Shown one piece after another: positions 15,988 through 24,393 of a stretch of DNA of 47,609 bases. The notes beneath the pieces were generated by a model. It saw nothing but the letters and a program-made list of their open reading frames with translations. It made no database searches and was not told where the DNA came from. This DNA is from SIG636 sp045604285 (GTDB taxonomy: Bacteria > Bacillota > Clostridia > Oscillospirales > CAG-382). The stretch lies in contig JAZUNS010000043.1 of assembly GCA_045604285.1 (NCBI GenBank), positions 1 through 47,609 on the forward strand, given 5' to 3'. How positions within the stretch are numbered: the stretch's first letter is position 1; the number at the start of each line of letters is the position of its first letter. Position numbers and translations under genes: made by a program.

Positions 15988-17266
15988 TTAAGTCCTCGTA
16001 GGTTTCCCTTTTTATAATTAACTTATCCCCATCTGCACCTACGCCAACCATAGCGGGGCGAGGCAGTCGGTTATAATTGGAAGCCATGGAATAATTGTAG
16101 GCGCCGGTCACAAGAACGGCGAGAATATCTCCCCTATTGCAGGGCTGGATTTCTGCATTTTCTTGTATCAAGTCTCCGCTTTCACAGCACCTGCCGGCTA
16201 TAGTAGCGGTTACGGTTTTTTCATCACCTGCTTTGTTCGCAACAAGGCAGGTGTATTTTGATTGATACAAAGCATATCTTGGATTATCGGGCATCCCGCC
16301 GTCTATTGAAACGTAAGACTTATAACCGGTTATCGTCTTAAACGAACCAACGGTATAAAGGGTAAGACCTGCAGCTGCAACTATAGACCTGCCGGGCTCA
16401 AAATAAATCCTAAGCTTAGATACACCGTGCTTCTCATAAGCAGCATTAATGGAAGCAGCTATATCGGAAAGTGCCTTATCGTAATCATAAACGGGATCGC
16501 TTTCTACGTATCTTACACCAAAACCGCCGCCAAGATTTAATGCAGAAACCTCGTATCCTGTTTCTGCTTTTATATTAGCTATAAAGCCTATCATTATATC
16601 TGCGGCAGATGCATACGGATCATACTCAAAGATCTGAGATCCTATATGGCAATGAACGCCTTCAAGGCTAAGTGAATCTTGTGCCAGGATTAGCTTTATA
16701 GATTCCATCGCTTGACCTGTTTCAATAGCAACGCCGAACTTAGAATCTACCGAGCCCGTTACAACAGCTTTGTGGGTATGCGGATCAATACCGGGGCTAA
16801 CCCTAAGCATCACTTTAACTTTTACGTTTCTTTTTTTAGCTTCAGTTGATAGGGCAACTATTTCTTCGTTATTGTCTACAACAAAGCATCCAACACCGCA
16901 ATCCAGAGCAAAGCGTATATCCTCATCGGTTTTATTATTTCCGTGGAAATATGCCCTCTCCATGGGAAATCCTGCAGAAAAAGCAGTATAAATTTCACCA
17001 CCGGAAACCATATCTGTACCTATCCCCGCCTTTGCGGCTATTCGGTAAACCTCTTTACAAGACAAAGCCTTTGAAGCTATAAGGGGCATGCTGCCCTCTC
17101 CAAAATGCTTTTCAATAAGATTTTTGTACATAACGCAATTGTTATATACCATATCTGTATCAAGCACGTAAAGAGGCGTGCCATACTTTTTTGCAAGCTC
17201 AACAGTATCGAAGCCATTTATAAGCAAGTGGTTATTTTCAGAAATCTGTAAATTTTCATGGAGCAT
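15971..17266 (-). CDS. lysA: Diaminopimelate decarboxylase
   Basis: A 431-residue fold-type III PLP enzyme making L-lysine from meso-diaminopimelate, the last step of lysine synthesis. The PLP lysine is in PLIASKALSCKE near residue 42. HCHIGSQ and the glycine-rich phosphate-binding LNLGGGFG are present, and the decarboxylase signature GRCCESGD lies near 350. An in-frame ATG exists upstream at 17344, but the ATG at 17266 sits after AGGTGATG and only 2 bases after the ysxC stop, so it is the start. It is the last gene of the minus-strand operon that begins at 23927. The stop lies inside the end of the convergent pseudouridine synthase gene. Confidence 0.95.
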   Translation of the reverse strand: MLHENLQISENNHLLINGFDTVELAKKYGTPLYVLDTDMVYNNCVMYKNLIEKHFGEGSMPLIASKALSCKEVYRIAAKAGIGTDMVSGGEIYTAFSAGFPMERAYFHGNNKTDEDIRFALDCGVGCFVVDNNEEIVALSTEAKKRNVKVKVMLRVSPGIDPHTHKAVVTGSVDSKFGVAIETGQAMESIKLILAQDSLSLEGVHCHIGSQIFEYDPYASAADIMIGFIANIKAETGYEVSALNLGGGFGVRYVESDPVYDYDKALSDIAASINAAYEKHGVSKLRIYFEPGRSIVAAAGLTLYTVGSFKTITGYKSYVSIDGGMPDNPRYALYQSKYTCLVANKAGDEKTVTATIAGRCCESGDLIQENAEIQPCNRGDILAVLVTGAYNYSMASNYNRLPRPAMVGVGADGDKLIIKRETYEDLIKNDI

Positions 17267-17268
17267 AA

Positions 17269-17874
17269 TTACATCACCTTTTCTACGATACTTGCCATAA
17301 GAGCCTCTCTCCCCAGCCCTTTCAGAGATGAGTACAAAACACATTGAGTGCCGGCCTTTACAGCAGGATCGTTAATTATTTTGTTGACTTGATTGTTAAG
17401 TTCTGTTTTGTTCAACTTATCGCACTTTGTTATAACGAGCATATAAGGCACGTCATAGTGATAAAGCCAATCCAGCATTTGCCTATCGTCTGCAGTTATA
17501 CCGGCACGGCTGTCTATAAGCTGCAGAACCAAGCATAGTGACCCATTGTTTTCAAAATAGCCTGCGGTAAGCTTTGACCATTTTGAAATATCTGTTTTGC
17601 TTCTTCTGGCAAAACCGTATCCGGGCAAATCCACAAGGTTAAGCTTTTTATCAACGTTATAATAGTTTACCGTTATTGTTTTACCGGGTTCTGAGCTGAC
17701 GCGTGCCAACTTTTTTCTACCTAAAAGAGAATTAATAAGGGAACTTTTACCCACGTTGGAACGGCCGGAGAAGGCTACCTGCGGCACGCCCTCTTTTATT
17801 AATTGTCTTTCGATGCCTGCCGTGAGTATTAACTCCGTATTATGTAGGTTAATATCTCCAAATTTCATCTCCAT
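17269..17874 (-). CDS. ysxC: Ribosome biogenesis GTPase YsxC/EngB
   Basis: A 201-residue EngB-family GTPase needed for 50S subunit assembly. The G motifs are in order: GRSNVGKSS (P loop, near residue 37), a switch I threonine in GKTITVNYY, DLPGYGFA (near 80), TKCDK (near 145) and the G5 SSLKG. Length and motif spacing are typical. It lies 12 bases after lon, an order conserved in Bacillus and clostridia, where lon and ysxC are neighbours. Confidence 0.97.
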   Translation of the reverse strand: MEMKFGDINLHNTELILTAGIERQLIKEGVPQVAFSGRSNVGKSSLINSLLGRKKLARVSSEPGKTITVNYYNVDKKLNLVDLPGYGFARRSKTDISKWSKLTAGYFENNGSLCLVLQLIDSRAGITADDRQMLDWLYHYDVPYMLVITKCDKLNKTELNNQVNKIINDPAVKAGTQCVLYSSLKGLGREALMASIVEKVM

Positions 17875-17886
17875 ATAATCATACCT

Positions 17887-20223
17887 CTATTCCAAAGCTA
17901 TTTCTACTACCTGAGAAAAACTGCTTACCGGAATAAACTCAAGGCAGTTAAGTATTTCGCTGTCAAAATCAGAAACATCAGCAAGATTTTCTGCCGGTAT
18001 TATTACCTGCTTTACTCCTGCCTTATAGGCAGCCATGGATTTTTCTTTCAATCCGCCTATTCTTAATACCCTACCCGTTAAGGTAAGCTCACCGGTCATT
18101 GCAACGCTTTGCTTGACTTTACGCTCGGTCAATGCAGAAAGCAAAGCGCAGGCTATGCTGATACCCGCACTGGGGCCATCCTTGGGAACCGCTCCCTCGG
18201 GAACGTGGATGTGAATATCCTTTTCCTCGGTAAATTTAGGGTCAACCTTATATACGTCACCCTTTGACCTTATATAGCTGATGGCGGCCTTGGCAGACTC
18301 TTTCATTACGTCGCCCAAGTTGCCGGTTAGCTCCAGCTTTCCGTTACCCGGCATGGAAAGAGCCTCTATTCTAAGCATCTCACCACCCAAAGCGGTCCAC
18401 GCCAAACCGTTAACTACGCCAACCTCGTTGTTCGCATAAACGGTATCTGGTATAAACTGTTCTGCCCCCAAAAGCTCTTTTATCGTGTTTTCATCAGCAA
18501 TATAGCTTTTGGCTTTTCCGCTTACCTCAAGCATAGCAACTTTTCTGCAAACGTTGGCTATCTCTCTTTCAAGATTTCTTACGCCCGCCTCTTTGGTATA
18601 AGCGTTGATAAGCCTTTTTACACCGTTTTCGGTAAAAGTAAGGTTGCGCTTTGTTAAGCCGTGATGCTTTAGTTGCTTTGGAATAAGATGGTTAAAGGCA
18701 ATAGAAAGCTTTTCCTTTTCCGAATAGCTTTCCATATGGATAACCTCTAATCTATCCAACAAGGCAGGAGGGATAGTATCAACCGAGTTTGCAGTCGTTA
18801 TAAACATACAGCGAGATAAATCCAAGGGAAGCTCTAAAAAATGGTCGCGGAAGCTCTTGTTTTGCTCGGAATCCAAAACCTCAAGCAAGGCGGAAGCCGG
18901 ATCACCGTGAGCGTCTCTCGTAAGCTTATCGATTTCATCAAGAAGTATTACGGGGTTTGCACTTCCCGCAAGCTTCAGTCCATTTACGATTCTGCCCGGC
19001 ATGGAACCGACATAGGTCTTTCTATGCCCTCTTATATCAGCTTCATCCCTTACGCCACCCAGTGCAATGCGAACGTACTTTTTGTTAAGCGCTCTTGCTA
19101 TAGAGCGTGCAATGGAAGTTTTACCCACGCCGGGAGGGCCCACAAAACACAGTATCTGTCCTGATATATCGGGGGAAAGCTTTTTTACTGCTATATACTC
19201 AAGAATTCTTTCCTTGACCTTTTTTAGCCCGTCGTGGTCTTTTTCCAAGATTTTTCTTGCCTTTTCCACGTCCAATCTATCCTTGGTAGTCTTTTCCCAA
19301 GGTAAATCCAGGCATATTTCTATATAGTTGCGAATAACGGCAGCTTCTTGAGAACCAAAGGGCATTTTATTAAGCTTAGATACTTCCTTTAACAGCTTAG
19401 CTCTTACTTCTATCGGAAGCTGACGTCTTTTTATTTCTTCGGAAAGCTCTTCGTCTTCCGAGAAGATATCTTCTTCCTCGTTATTGCCCAGCTCGGAATG
19501 TATTACCCTAAGCTGTTCCCTTAAATATGCATCTCTTTGATTCCGCTGAAGATTGATCCTTACCTTGTTTTGAATATCCGTTTCAAGATGCATGTACTCG
19601 ATTTCAGCTTTTATAAAATCGGTAAATTGGTTAAGTCTTTCAACGGGATCATATATATCAAGAACAGCTTGCCTTTGTTCTGCTTTCACAAGAAAAGAGG
19701 ATGCCAAATAGTCTGCCAACGCACCTGCATCTCTGATGCTGTGGGCAGCCTCGGTTACTTCTTTAGCTTGACTTTGTGTATACTTAAGATATTCGGTCAG
19801 TGCAGCCCAAGCGTCCTTAATAGCTGCTATTTCTTCAGAACCGTCTATCGATTCATAGCTGACGTTGCGAATAAATACGGAAGCGGTAAGCCCGTTTTCA
19901 CCAAGCTCCAACGCTTGCAGCTCTCCACGCGTAAGACCTTCTACTATTACTTGAAAATTGCCGTTAGCAAGTTTAAAGCTTCTTTCGATTTTTGCAATTA
20001 CGCCAACGGTTTGTAAATCAGAAACGGCGGGATCCAACACAGAGGGATCTGTCTGTGCCACAAGAAAAATCCTACCGTCGGCGTTTTCTGCGCGCATAAG
20101 GGCGTTTAAAGACTGCTTACGCGCTATTTCAAAACTTGTTACAACATTAGGAAAAACCACAATGCCTCTAAGCGCAATAGCAGGAAGCACTTGTTTTTCT
20201 ATAATTTCTGTCATTTTTTGCAT
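17887..20223 (-). CDS. lon: ATP-dependent Lon protease
   Basis: A 778-residue LonA protease degrading misfolded and regulatory proteins. The order is N-terminal substrate domain (1-200), coiled linker, AAA+ module with GPPGVGKTS (near residue 355) and LDEIDK, then the S16 protease domain with the catalytic serine in PKDGPSAG (near 678) and lysine in GGLKEKSMAA (near 721). No transmembrane insertion is present, so it is LonA, not LonB. The AAGGAG site lies about 16 bases from the ATG, longer than usual, and there is no better in-frame start. The neighbours glcK upstream and ysxC downstream are on the same transcript. Confidence 0.97.
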   Translation of the reverse strand: MQKMTEIIEKQVLPAIALRGIVVFPNVVTSFEIARKQSLNALMRAENADGRIFLVAQTDPSVLDPAVSDLQTVGVIAKIERSFKLANGNFQVIVEGLTRGELQALELGENGLTASVFIRNVSYESIDGSEEIAAIKDAWAALTEYLKYTQSQAKEVTEAAHSIRDAGALADYLASSFLVKAEQRQAVLDIYDPVERLNQFTDFIKAEIEYMHLETDIQNKVRINLQRNQRDAYLREQLRVIHSELGNNEEEDIFSEDEELSEEIKRRQLPIEVRAKLLKEVSKLNKMPFGSQEAAVIRNYIEICLDLPWEKTTKDRLDVEKARKILEKDHDGLKKVKERILEYIAVKKLSPDISGQILCFVGPPGVGKTSIARSIARALNKKYVRIALGGVRDEADIRGHRKTYVGSMPGRIVNGLKLAGSANPVILLDEIDKLTRDAHGDPASALLEVLDSEQNKSFRDHFLELPLDLSRCMFITTANSVDTIPPALLDRLEVIHMESYSEKEKLSIAFNHLIPKQLKHHGLTKRNLTFTENGVKRLINAYTKEAGVRNLEREIANVCRKVAMLEVSGKAKSYIADENTIKELLGAEQFIPDTVYANNEVGVVNGLAWTALGGEMLRIEALSMPGNGKLELTGNLGDVMKESAKAAISYIRSKGDVYKVDPKFTEEKDIHIHVPEGAVPKDGPSAGISIACALLSALTERKVKQSVAMTGELTLTGRVLRIGGLKEKSMAAYKAGVKQVIIPAENLADVSDFDSEILNCLEFIPVSSFSQVVEIALE

Positions 20224-20251
20224 TATGTAAACTAATTAACTCCTTAAAACT

Positions 20252-21205
20252 CTATTGTTTCCCCAGCATAGCTGCGCCTATTATACCGGCATCGTTCCCC
20301 AAAAGAGCCATTCTTATTTCCGTTTGCTTTTTACAGTATCTGGAATACTGTTCTTTATCAACGTACTCCATAAGAGGCAGGAATAAATTATCGCCTTCGT
20401 TGGAAACGCCGCCGCCGATACAAACGACCTCGGGCTGAAAGATATTTATTATATTGATAATTCCGCAGGAAAGCAAGCTAATATAGCTGTCGACAACTTC
20501 CTTTGCAGCCTTGTCGCCACGGTCAAGAGCCCTAAATGCCGTTTGCCCGTTAACCTTGCCGTTATTCTCTGCAGCCACTGTCCACATTAAAGATTCCGGA
20601 TGCTTTTCCATAGCCTCTTTTGTAGAATTAATAAGTCCGGTGGCGGAAGAATATGCTTCAAAACAACCGTTCCTTCCGCAAGTACAAGGCTTTCCGTCTG
20701 CCTGTATAACCATGTGACCAAGCTCGCCGCCTGCAAAATTGAAGCCGGAATATATTTTACCGTCAAGAATGATACCGCTGCCCACACCGGTACCCAAGGT
20801 TACTATAATTGCACTTTTATTACCCTTGGCGCCACCGCACATAACCTCGCCTAAGGCTGCGGCATTAGCATCGTTTTCGATATACACTTTTTTTGCAGGG
20901 AACCTTGCAGAGAACTCCTTAGCCAAAGGATAATTCAAAAAGGGAAGGTTGTTACAAAAAACTATCTCTTCTTTTTCCAAATCAGCAGTACCGGGTGCCG
21001 CAACGCCAACATATTCAAGCTCGTCGGCAGATATGCCCGTCTCTTCCAAAAGCATGTAGCAAAGCTTTGCCATGGAATCGGTTATGCTGTCAGGGTCTGC
21101 ATTTTTATCGGTAGGCAAAGACATTTTTTTTACAATCTTGCCATCATTATCGCAAATGCCTGCTTTTATATTTGTGCCGCCCAAGTCAATACCTAAAGTA
21201 TACAT
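20252..21205 (-). CDS. glcK: ROK-family glucokinase
   Basis: A 317-residue ROK sugar kinase. It has an N-terminal ATP loop GIDLGGTNIKAG, substrate residues in YIENDANAAALGE, phosphate-binding TLGTGVGSGII, GGELGHM, and the ROK zinc signature CTCGRNGCFEAYSS near residue 166. It lacks the N-terminal helix-turn-helix of ROK repressors, so it is an enzyme. It phosphorylates glucose to glucose-6-phosphate for glycolysis. It sits 4 bases after hprK in the same operon, linking two functions of carbon supply and carbon sensing. Confidence 0.93.
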   Translation of the reverse strand: MYTLGIDLGGTNIKAGICDNDGKIVKKMSLPTDKNADPDSITDSMAKLCYMLLEETGISADELEYVGVAAPGTADLEKEEIVFCNNLPFLNYPLAKEFSARFPAKKVYIENDANAAALGEVMCGGAKGNKSAIIVTLGTGVGSGIILDGKIYSGFNFAGGELGHMVIQADGKPCTCGRNGCFEAYSSATGLINSTKEAMEKHPESLMWTVAAENNGKVNGQTAFRALDRGDKAAKEVVDSYISLLSCGIINIINIFQPEVVCIGGGVSNEGDNLFLPLMEYVDKEQYSRYCKKQTEIRMALLGNDAGIIGAAMLGKQ

Positions 21206-21209
21206 AACA

Positions 21210-22136
21210 TCACTCTCCGTACATGCTCATAAGCTTTTTGTTAAATTCTTCTGCCGTGTTATAACCCATCTTTTTTTGTCTGTGATTCATTGCTGCTATC
21301 TCTATTATTACTGCAAGATTACGTCCGGGGGTTACGGGTACGGTTATCGAAGGAATCTTTATACCAAGGATGTCGGTGTATTCATCATCCAAGCCGAACC
21401 TTTCATACATCTTACCCTCAACCCAATTTTCTATGTTGATTATAAGGTCAACCTTTTCGCTCAGCTTTACGGCACCCATACCGAAAATACGTCTTATATC
21501 GACGATACCTATCCCTCGCATTTCAACGTAATGCCGTATAAGCTCGGGGGCGGAACCAACCAGCGTTTTTGCTGAAACTCGTTTAATGTCTACGGAATCA
21601 TCCGCTATAAGACGATGTCCCCTTTTAACAAGCTCGATAGCAGTTTCGCTCTTACCCATGCCGCTGTCACCTAAAAGCAAAATACCCTCGCCGTAAACCT
21701 CGACCAAAACGCCGTGCAGAGATATACGCTCGGCAAGATGAATATTTAGGGAAGCTATAAGCGCTGCCATAAAATCAGAGGTGTTCCAAGAGGTTCTGTA
21801 AAGCGGTGTATTGTACTTTTTGAAAAACCCTATCATTTCATCAGATATATCAAGCCCGGTGGTAATAACAACGCACACGGGGTTTCTTGAAAGAAAATCA
21901 GATAAGGACTTAGCTCTTGCTTCTTGTGACAGCCCATCCAAATAGCTAAGCTCCATCTTACCCATCATTTGAATACGTCCGCCCTCAAAATATTCAAAAA
22001 AGCCGCACAAGGGAAGCCCGGGGCGACTAACGTCTGAACGGACAACGTATATGTCATTAATATTTTCGGGAACAAATACCCCTTCTAAAGAAAACTCTTC
22101 TACAAGAGTAAGTAATTTTACCTTATATTCTTCCAT
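21210..22136 (-). CDS. hprK: HPr kinase/phosphorylase
   Basis: A 308-residue bifunctional kinase/phosphorylase acting on Ser46 of HPr, the central switch of catabolite repression in Firmicutes. An N-terminal DRTGG-like half is followed by the kinase half, with the P-loop GDSGMGKSE near residue 150 and the HprK signature MRGIGIVDIRRIFG near 200. I chose the ATG at 22136, preceded by AGGGGGC; a longer frame starting at 22271 would run through the end of mnmA and is not real. HPr itself and CcpA are not in the window. A possible cre-like half site lies in front of the GH2 gene. Confidence 0.97.
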   Translation of the reverse strand: MEEYKVKLLTLVEEFSLEGVFVPENINDIYVVRSDVSRPGLPLCGFFEYFEGGRIQMMGKMELSYLDGLSQEARAKSLSDFLSRNPVCVVITTGLDISDEMIGFFKKYNTPLYRTSWNTSDFMAALIASLNIHLAERISLHGVLVEVYGEGILLLGDSGMGKSETAIELVKRGHRLIADDSVDIKRVSAKTLVGSAPELIRHYVEMRGIGIVDIRRIFGMGAVKLSEKVDLIINIENWVEGKMYERFGLDDEYTDILGIKIPSITVPVTPGRNLAVIIEIAAMNHRQKKMGYNTAEEFNKKLMSMYGE

Positions 22137-22149
22137 AAGAAAATGCCCC

Positions 22150-23178
22150 CTATTTACATATTGTACCGCCAAAAGCAATGCTGCCGTCTTCACAATAGAA
22201 AACCGCTGATTGCCCCGGTGCTGCAAAGCGCTGCGGCACGCACAGCTTTGCAACGATCGTTTTCTCATCAACGTTTTTAATGACGCAATCTACGGGCTTT
22301 GCACGGTATCGCAATTTGACCTTGTATAAAGCACCGACTGCAACGGAGGTAACAGCCATATAATTAAAACCTTCCACGCTAAACTCATCGCAAACACAAT
22401 CTTCGGCAAAGGATAAAACTATTCTGTTTGTCAACGGGTCTATATCACTTACAAATGCAGGCTTACCCAAAGCTATACCCAAACCTTTGCGCTGCCCTAC
22501 CGTATAGTTGTGAATACCGCTGTGCTTGCCTAATACGTTACCTTGTAGATCTACGTATTCTCCGACAGGCGGAAGCTTACCTTTTGACGCAATAATATCT
22601 CTATAACCTTGGGCGGCAAAGCATATATCGTTGCTTTCACCCTTTGTAAAAGCAAAAGCTTTACTGTTTTCAAAATAAGCCTTTATTTCTGATTTGCGAA
22701 TATCCGCCAAAGGCATAACCACACGAGCCAGAGTACTTTGGGATAAACCGTACAAAAAATATCCCTGGTCCTTGGTTTCATCTGCAGCAGGTGCAAAGGA
22801 ATATCTTCCGTCTTTAAGTACGGGCTTGGCATAATGCCCCGTGGCCACTTTACGTATACCAAGCTCGTCCGCAACGTCCGTAAGCGTATTAAATTTAACG
22901 TCGGGATTGCAAAGCACGCAAGGGTTAGGTGTTCTGCCGCTGACATAGTCGGCGACAAAAGGAGTTATAACCGCCTTGTCAAAAGAACTTCTTGCGTCCA
23001 CGCACAAAAATTCAACACCAAGCTTTTCGGCTAAAGCTTTTGCTTCTTCCGTTCCGTCACAACTGTCATGCATAAGCGCATAGACAGCCGTAACGTCGTA
23101 TCCCGCTTCTATAAGTTTGATAGCAACGAAAGCGCTGTCCATACCGCCGGAAAGCCCCAAAACTATTCTTTCACTCAT
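22150..23178 (-). CDS. mnmA: tRNA-specific 2-thiouridylase MnmA
   Basis: A 342-residue enzyme placing sulfur at C2 of the wobble uridine in Lys, Glu and Gln tRNAs. The N-terminal PP-loop is GLSGGMDS, with RTPNPCVLCN (first catalytic cysteine, near residue 95), ATGHYAK and GESNDICF (second cysteine, near 190). The C-terminal beta-barrel ends with GQSAVFY. The start ATG overlaps the stop of the upstream membrane-protein gene by one base (TAATG), so translation is probably coupled. Confidence 0.97.
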   Translation of the reverse strand: MSERIVLGLSGGMDSAFVAIKLIEAGYDVTAVYALMHDSCDGTEEAKALAEKLGVEFLCVDARSSFDKAVITPFVADYVSGRTPNPCVLCNPDVKFNTLTDVADELGIRKVATGHYAKPVLKDGRYSFAPAADETKDQGYFLYGLSQSTLARVVMPLADIRKSEIKAYFENSKAFAFTKGESNDICFAAQGYRDIIASKGKLPPVGEYVDLQGNVLGKHSGIHNYTVGQRKGLGIALGKPAFVSDIDPLTNRIVLSFAEDCVCDEFSVEGFNYMAVTSVAVGALYKVKLRYRAKPVDCVIKNVDEKTIVAKLCVPQRFAAPGQSAVFYCEDGSIAFGGTICK

Positions 23179-23927
23179 TATTTCTTAGTCAACTTTTCAA
23201 ACGCCCTTGCATACATATACTGGTCAAAATAGTACACCGCAAAGGGTAAAGTAAGCACCGTTAGGCACAGGAAAACCGAAATATGAGGAGTACACGGGAA
23301 CTCACCAAACCACTTTGACATATCCAATGCGATATCCCAAATAGAAAACTCTTTAACAATATAATCGTGAAGCTGTCCGTCTTTAAAAGTGACGGTAGCA
23401 CCGGCTGCTTCAAACCTAACCAAATACATAAGGTTATAGCAAAGAAGCCCCAACCAAAAGCACATAAGAGAAAACGCAAAAGCAAAATAGTATTTCAACT
23501 GCCTACGCTTATTTTTTGCATCTTCCGCTACGATTACATCTGTACCTTCAGCTTTGACAACCGTTTTATAGTATACCTTGGTGCAATAGGTGCAAACAAG
23601 CTTACTGCCCTCTTCATCACGCTCTTTAGCCTCTGCAGAAGTAAGATCGCAAAGCTCGTCATCGGAAGAAGAAACCGAAGAGAATTTAACGGAAAAATAG
23701 TAACTGCTTGCCTTTGGGTTTCGTTCAAATCTATAGCCGAAAAAGCAACGGCCGCATAAAGCAAAGCCCTGGGAAGCCATATAATTCAGCCATTTTTCTT
23801 CGTCTATTACGGAAAGGATCGTTTTTTTAACTTCAAAAACGCCGCATTCATCGGCGGCAAGCACCGTACCATCCTTCAGTTTTACTACGTTAAGCGTTGC
23901 CGAAGCGGTGTTATTTGCATTATCCAA
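23178..23927 (-). CDS. DUF2812-like membrane protein, TTG start
   Basis: A 249-residue protein of unknown function. The first half has the pattern EKWLNYMASQGFALCGRC then FERNPKASSYYFSVKF, which resembles DUF2812 proteins. Residues 140-175 and 210-240 contain two hydrophobic segments. A CTYCTK motif and other cysteines lie near residue 112. The only start that fits is TTG at 23927, with GGGAGG 8 bases upstream. It is the first gene of the mnmA-hprK-glcK-lon-ysxC-lysA run, directly after a consensus promoter. DUF2812 genes often sit beside PadR-type regulators; none is present here. Confidence 0.7.
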   Translation of the reverse strand: MDNANNTASATLNVVKLKDGTVLAADECGVFEVKKTILSVIDEEKWLNYMASQGFALCGRCFFGYRFERNPKASSYYFSVKFSSVSSSDDELCDLTSAEAKERDEEGSKLVCTYCTKVYYKTVVKAEGTDVIVAEDAKNKRRQLKYYFAFAFSLMCFWLGLLCYNLMYLVRFEAAGATVTFKDGQLHDYIVKEFSIWDIALDMSKWFGEFPCTPHISVFLCLTVLTLPFAVYYFDQYMYARAFEKLTKK

Positions 23928-23974
23928 CCCAGTTACCTCCCATATGAGTATAAATCGACATATAACCGCTTACG

Positions 23975-24003
23975 ATTATACTCTATTGCATTCATTTTGT
24001 CAA
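23975..24003 (-). promoter_or_regulatory. Consensus sigma-A promoter for the DUF2812-to-lysA operon
   Basis: On the minus strand TTGACA (24003-23998), 17 bp, TATAAT (23980-23975): both hexamers perfect. It diverges from the SRP RNA promoter, with only 25 bp between the two -35 boxes. Confidence 0.88.
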
Positions 24004-24028
24004 CCTGAATATTTTTTTAAACACCTAC

Positions 24029-24057
24029 TTGCAAAAACGTTTTGTTTCTGTTATAAT
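24029..24057 (+). promoter_or_regulatory. Promoter of SRP RNA and dnaX
   Basis: TTGCAA (24029-24034), 17 bp, TATAAT (24052-24057). Transcription would begin near 24064-24071, just at the 5' strand of the SRP RNA terminal helix. Confidence 0.85.
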
Positions 24058-24070
24058 GGTTGCCACAGAT

Positions 24071-24361
24071 ATACAGAATATGGCCATACTATCCGGGGAG
24101 TTAGCGGTGCCTTGTACCTGCAATCCGCTATAGCAGGGGTGATGTCCACCTTTTGAGGGTCCTATGGGTTCGGCAGCATTTGACAAAGTCTGTTGATGAA
24201 TGGGTCTTGCGCAATCGAAAGCCGTGAACCATGTCAGGTGGGGAACCAAGCAGCATTAAGCGGTATCTTCGATGTGCCGCGAGGTTGCCTGTTTTGAAGT
24301 CGGCGTCAAATTAGCGCGTGTTCATTTGATTCGACAGTGGGCGTATGGTCATATTCTGTAT
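24071..24361 (+). ncRNA. ffs: Signal recognition particle RNA, large Bacillus/Clostridium type
   Basis: About 290 bases. The two ends are complementary (24071-24089 with 24343-24361, one G-U pair), forming the long closing helix. The S domain holds the conserved core: ATGTCAGGTGG, the GGAA tetraloop at 24242-24245 and AGCAGCA from 24250, the Ffh-binding site. The 5' third (around 24090-24165) contains GGGTGATGTCCACC and other hairpin sequences expected of the Alu domain, which small gamma-proteobacterial 4.5S RNAs lack. Its place directly in front of dnaX-ebfC-recR is the order known from Bacillus subtilis. Exact ends are inferred from pairing, plus or minus a few bases. Confidence 0.92.
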
Positions 24362-24393
24362 ATTTGATTTTGGCAGGAGGCGGTACCGCTGAT

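Noticed and set aside
24025..24249. A 74-codon minus-strand frame opposite the SRP RNA
   Set aside because: It overlaps the conserved SRP RNA sequence and promoter; no ribosome-binding site or family match.
24337..24393. Upstream in-frame ATG for dnaX
   Set aside because: It lies within the 3' strand of the SRP RNA closing region, lacks a ribosome-binding site, and the family begins at MYRALYRKWRP.
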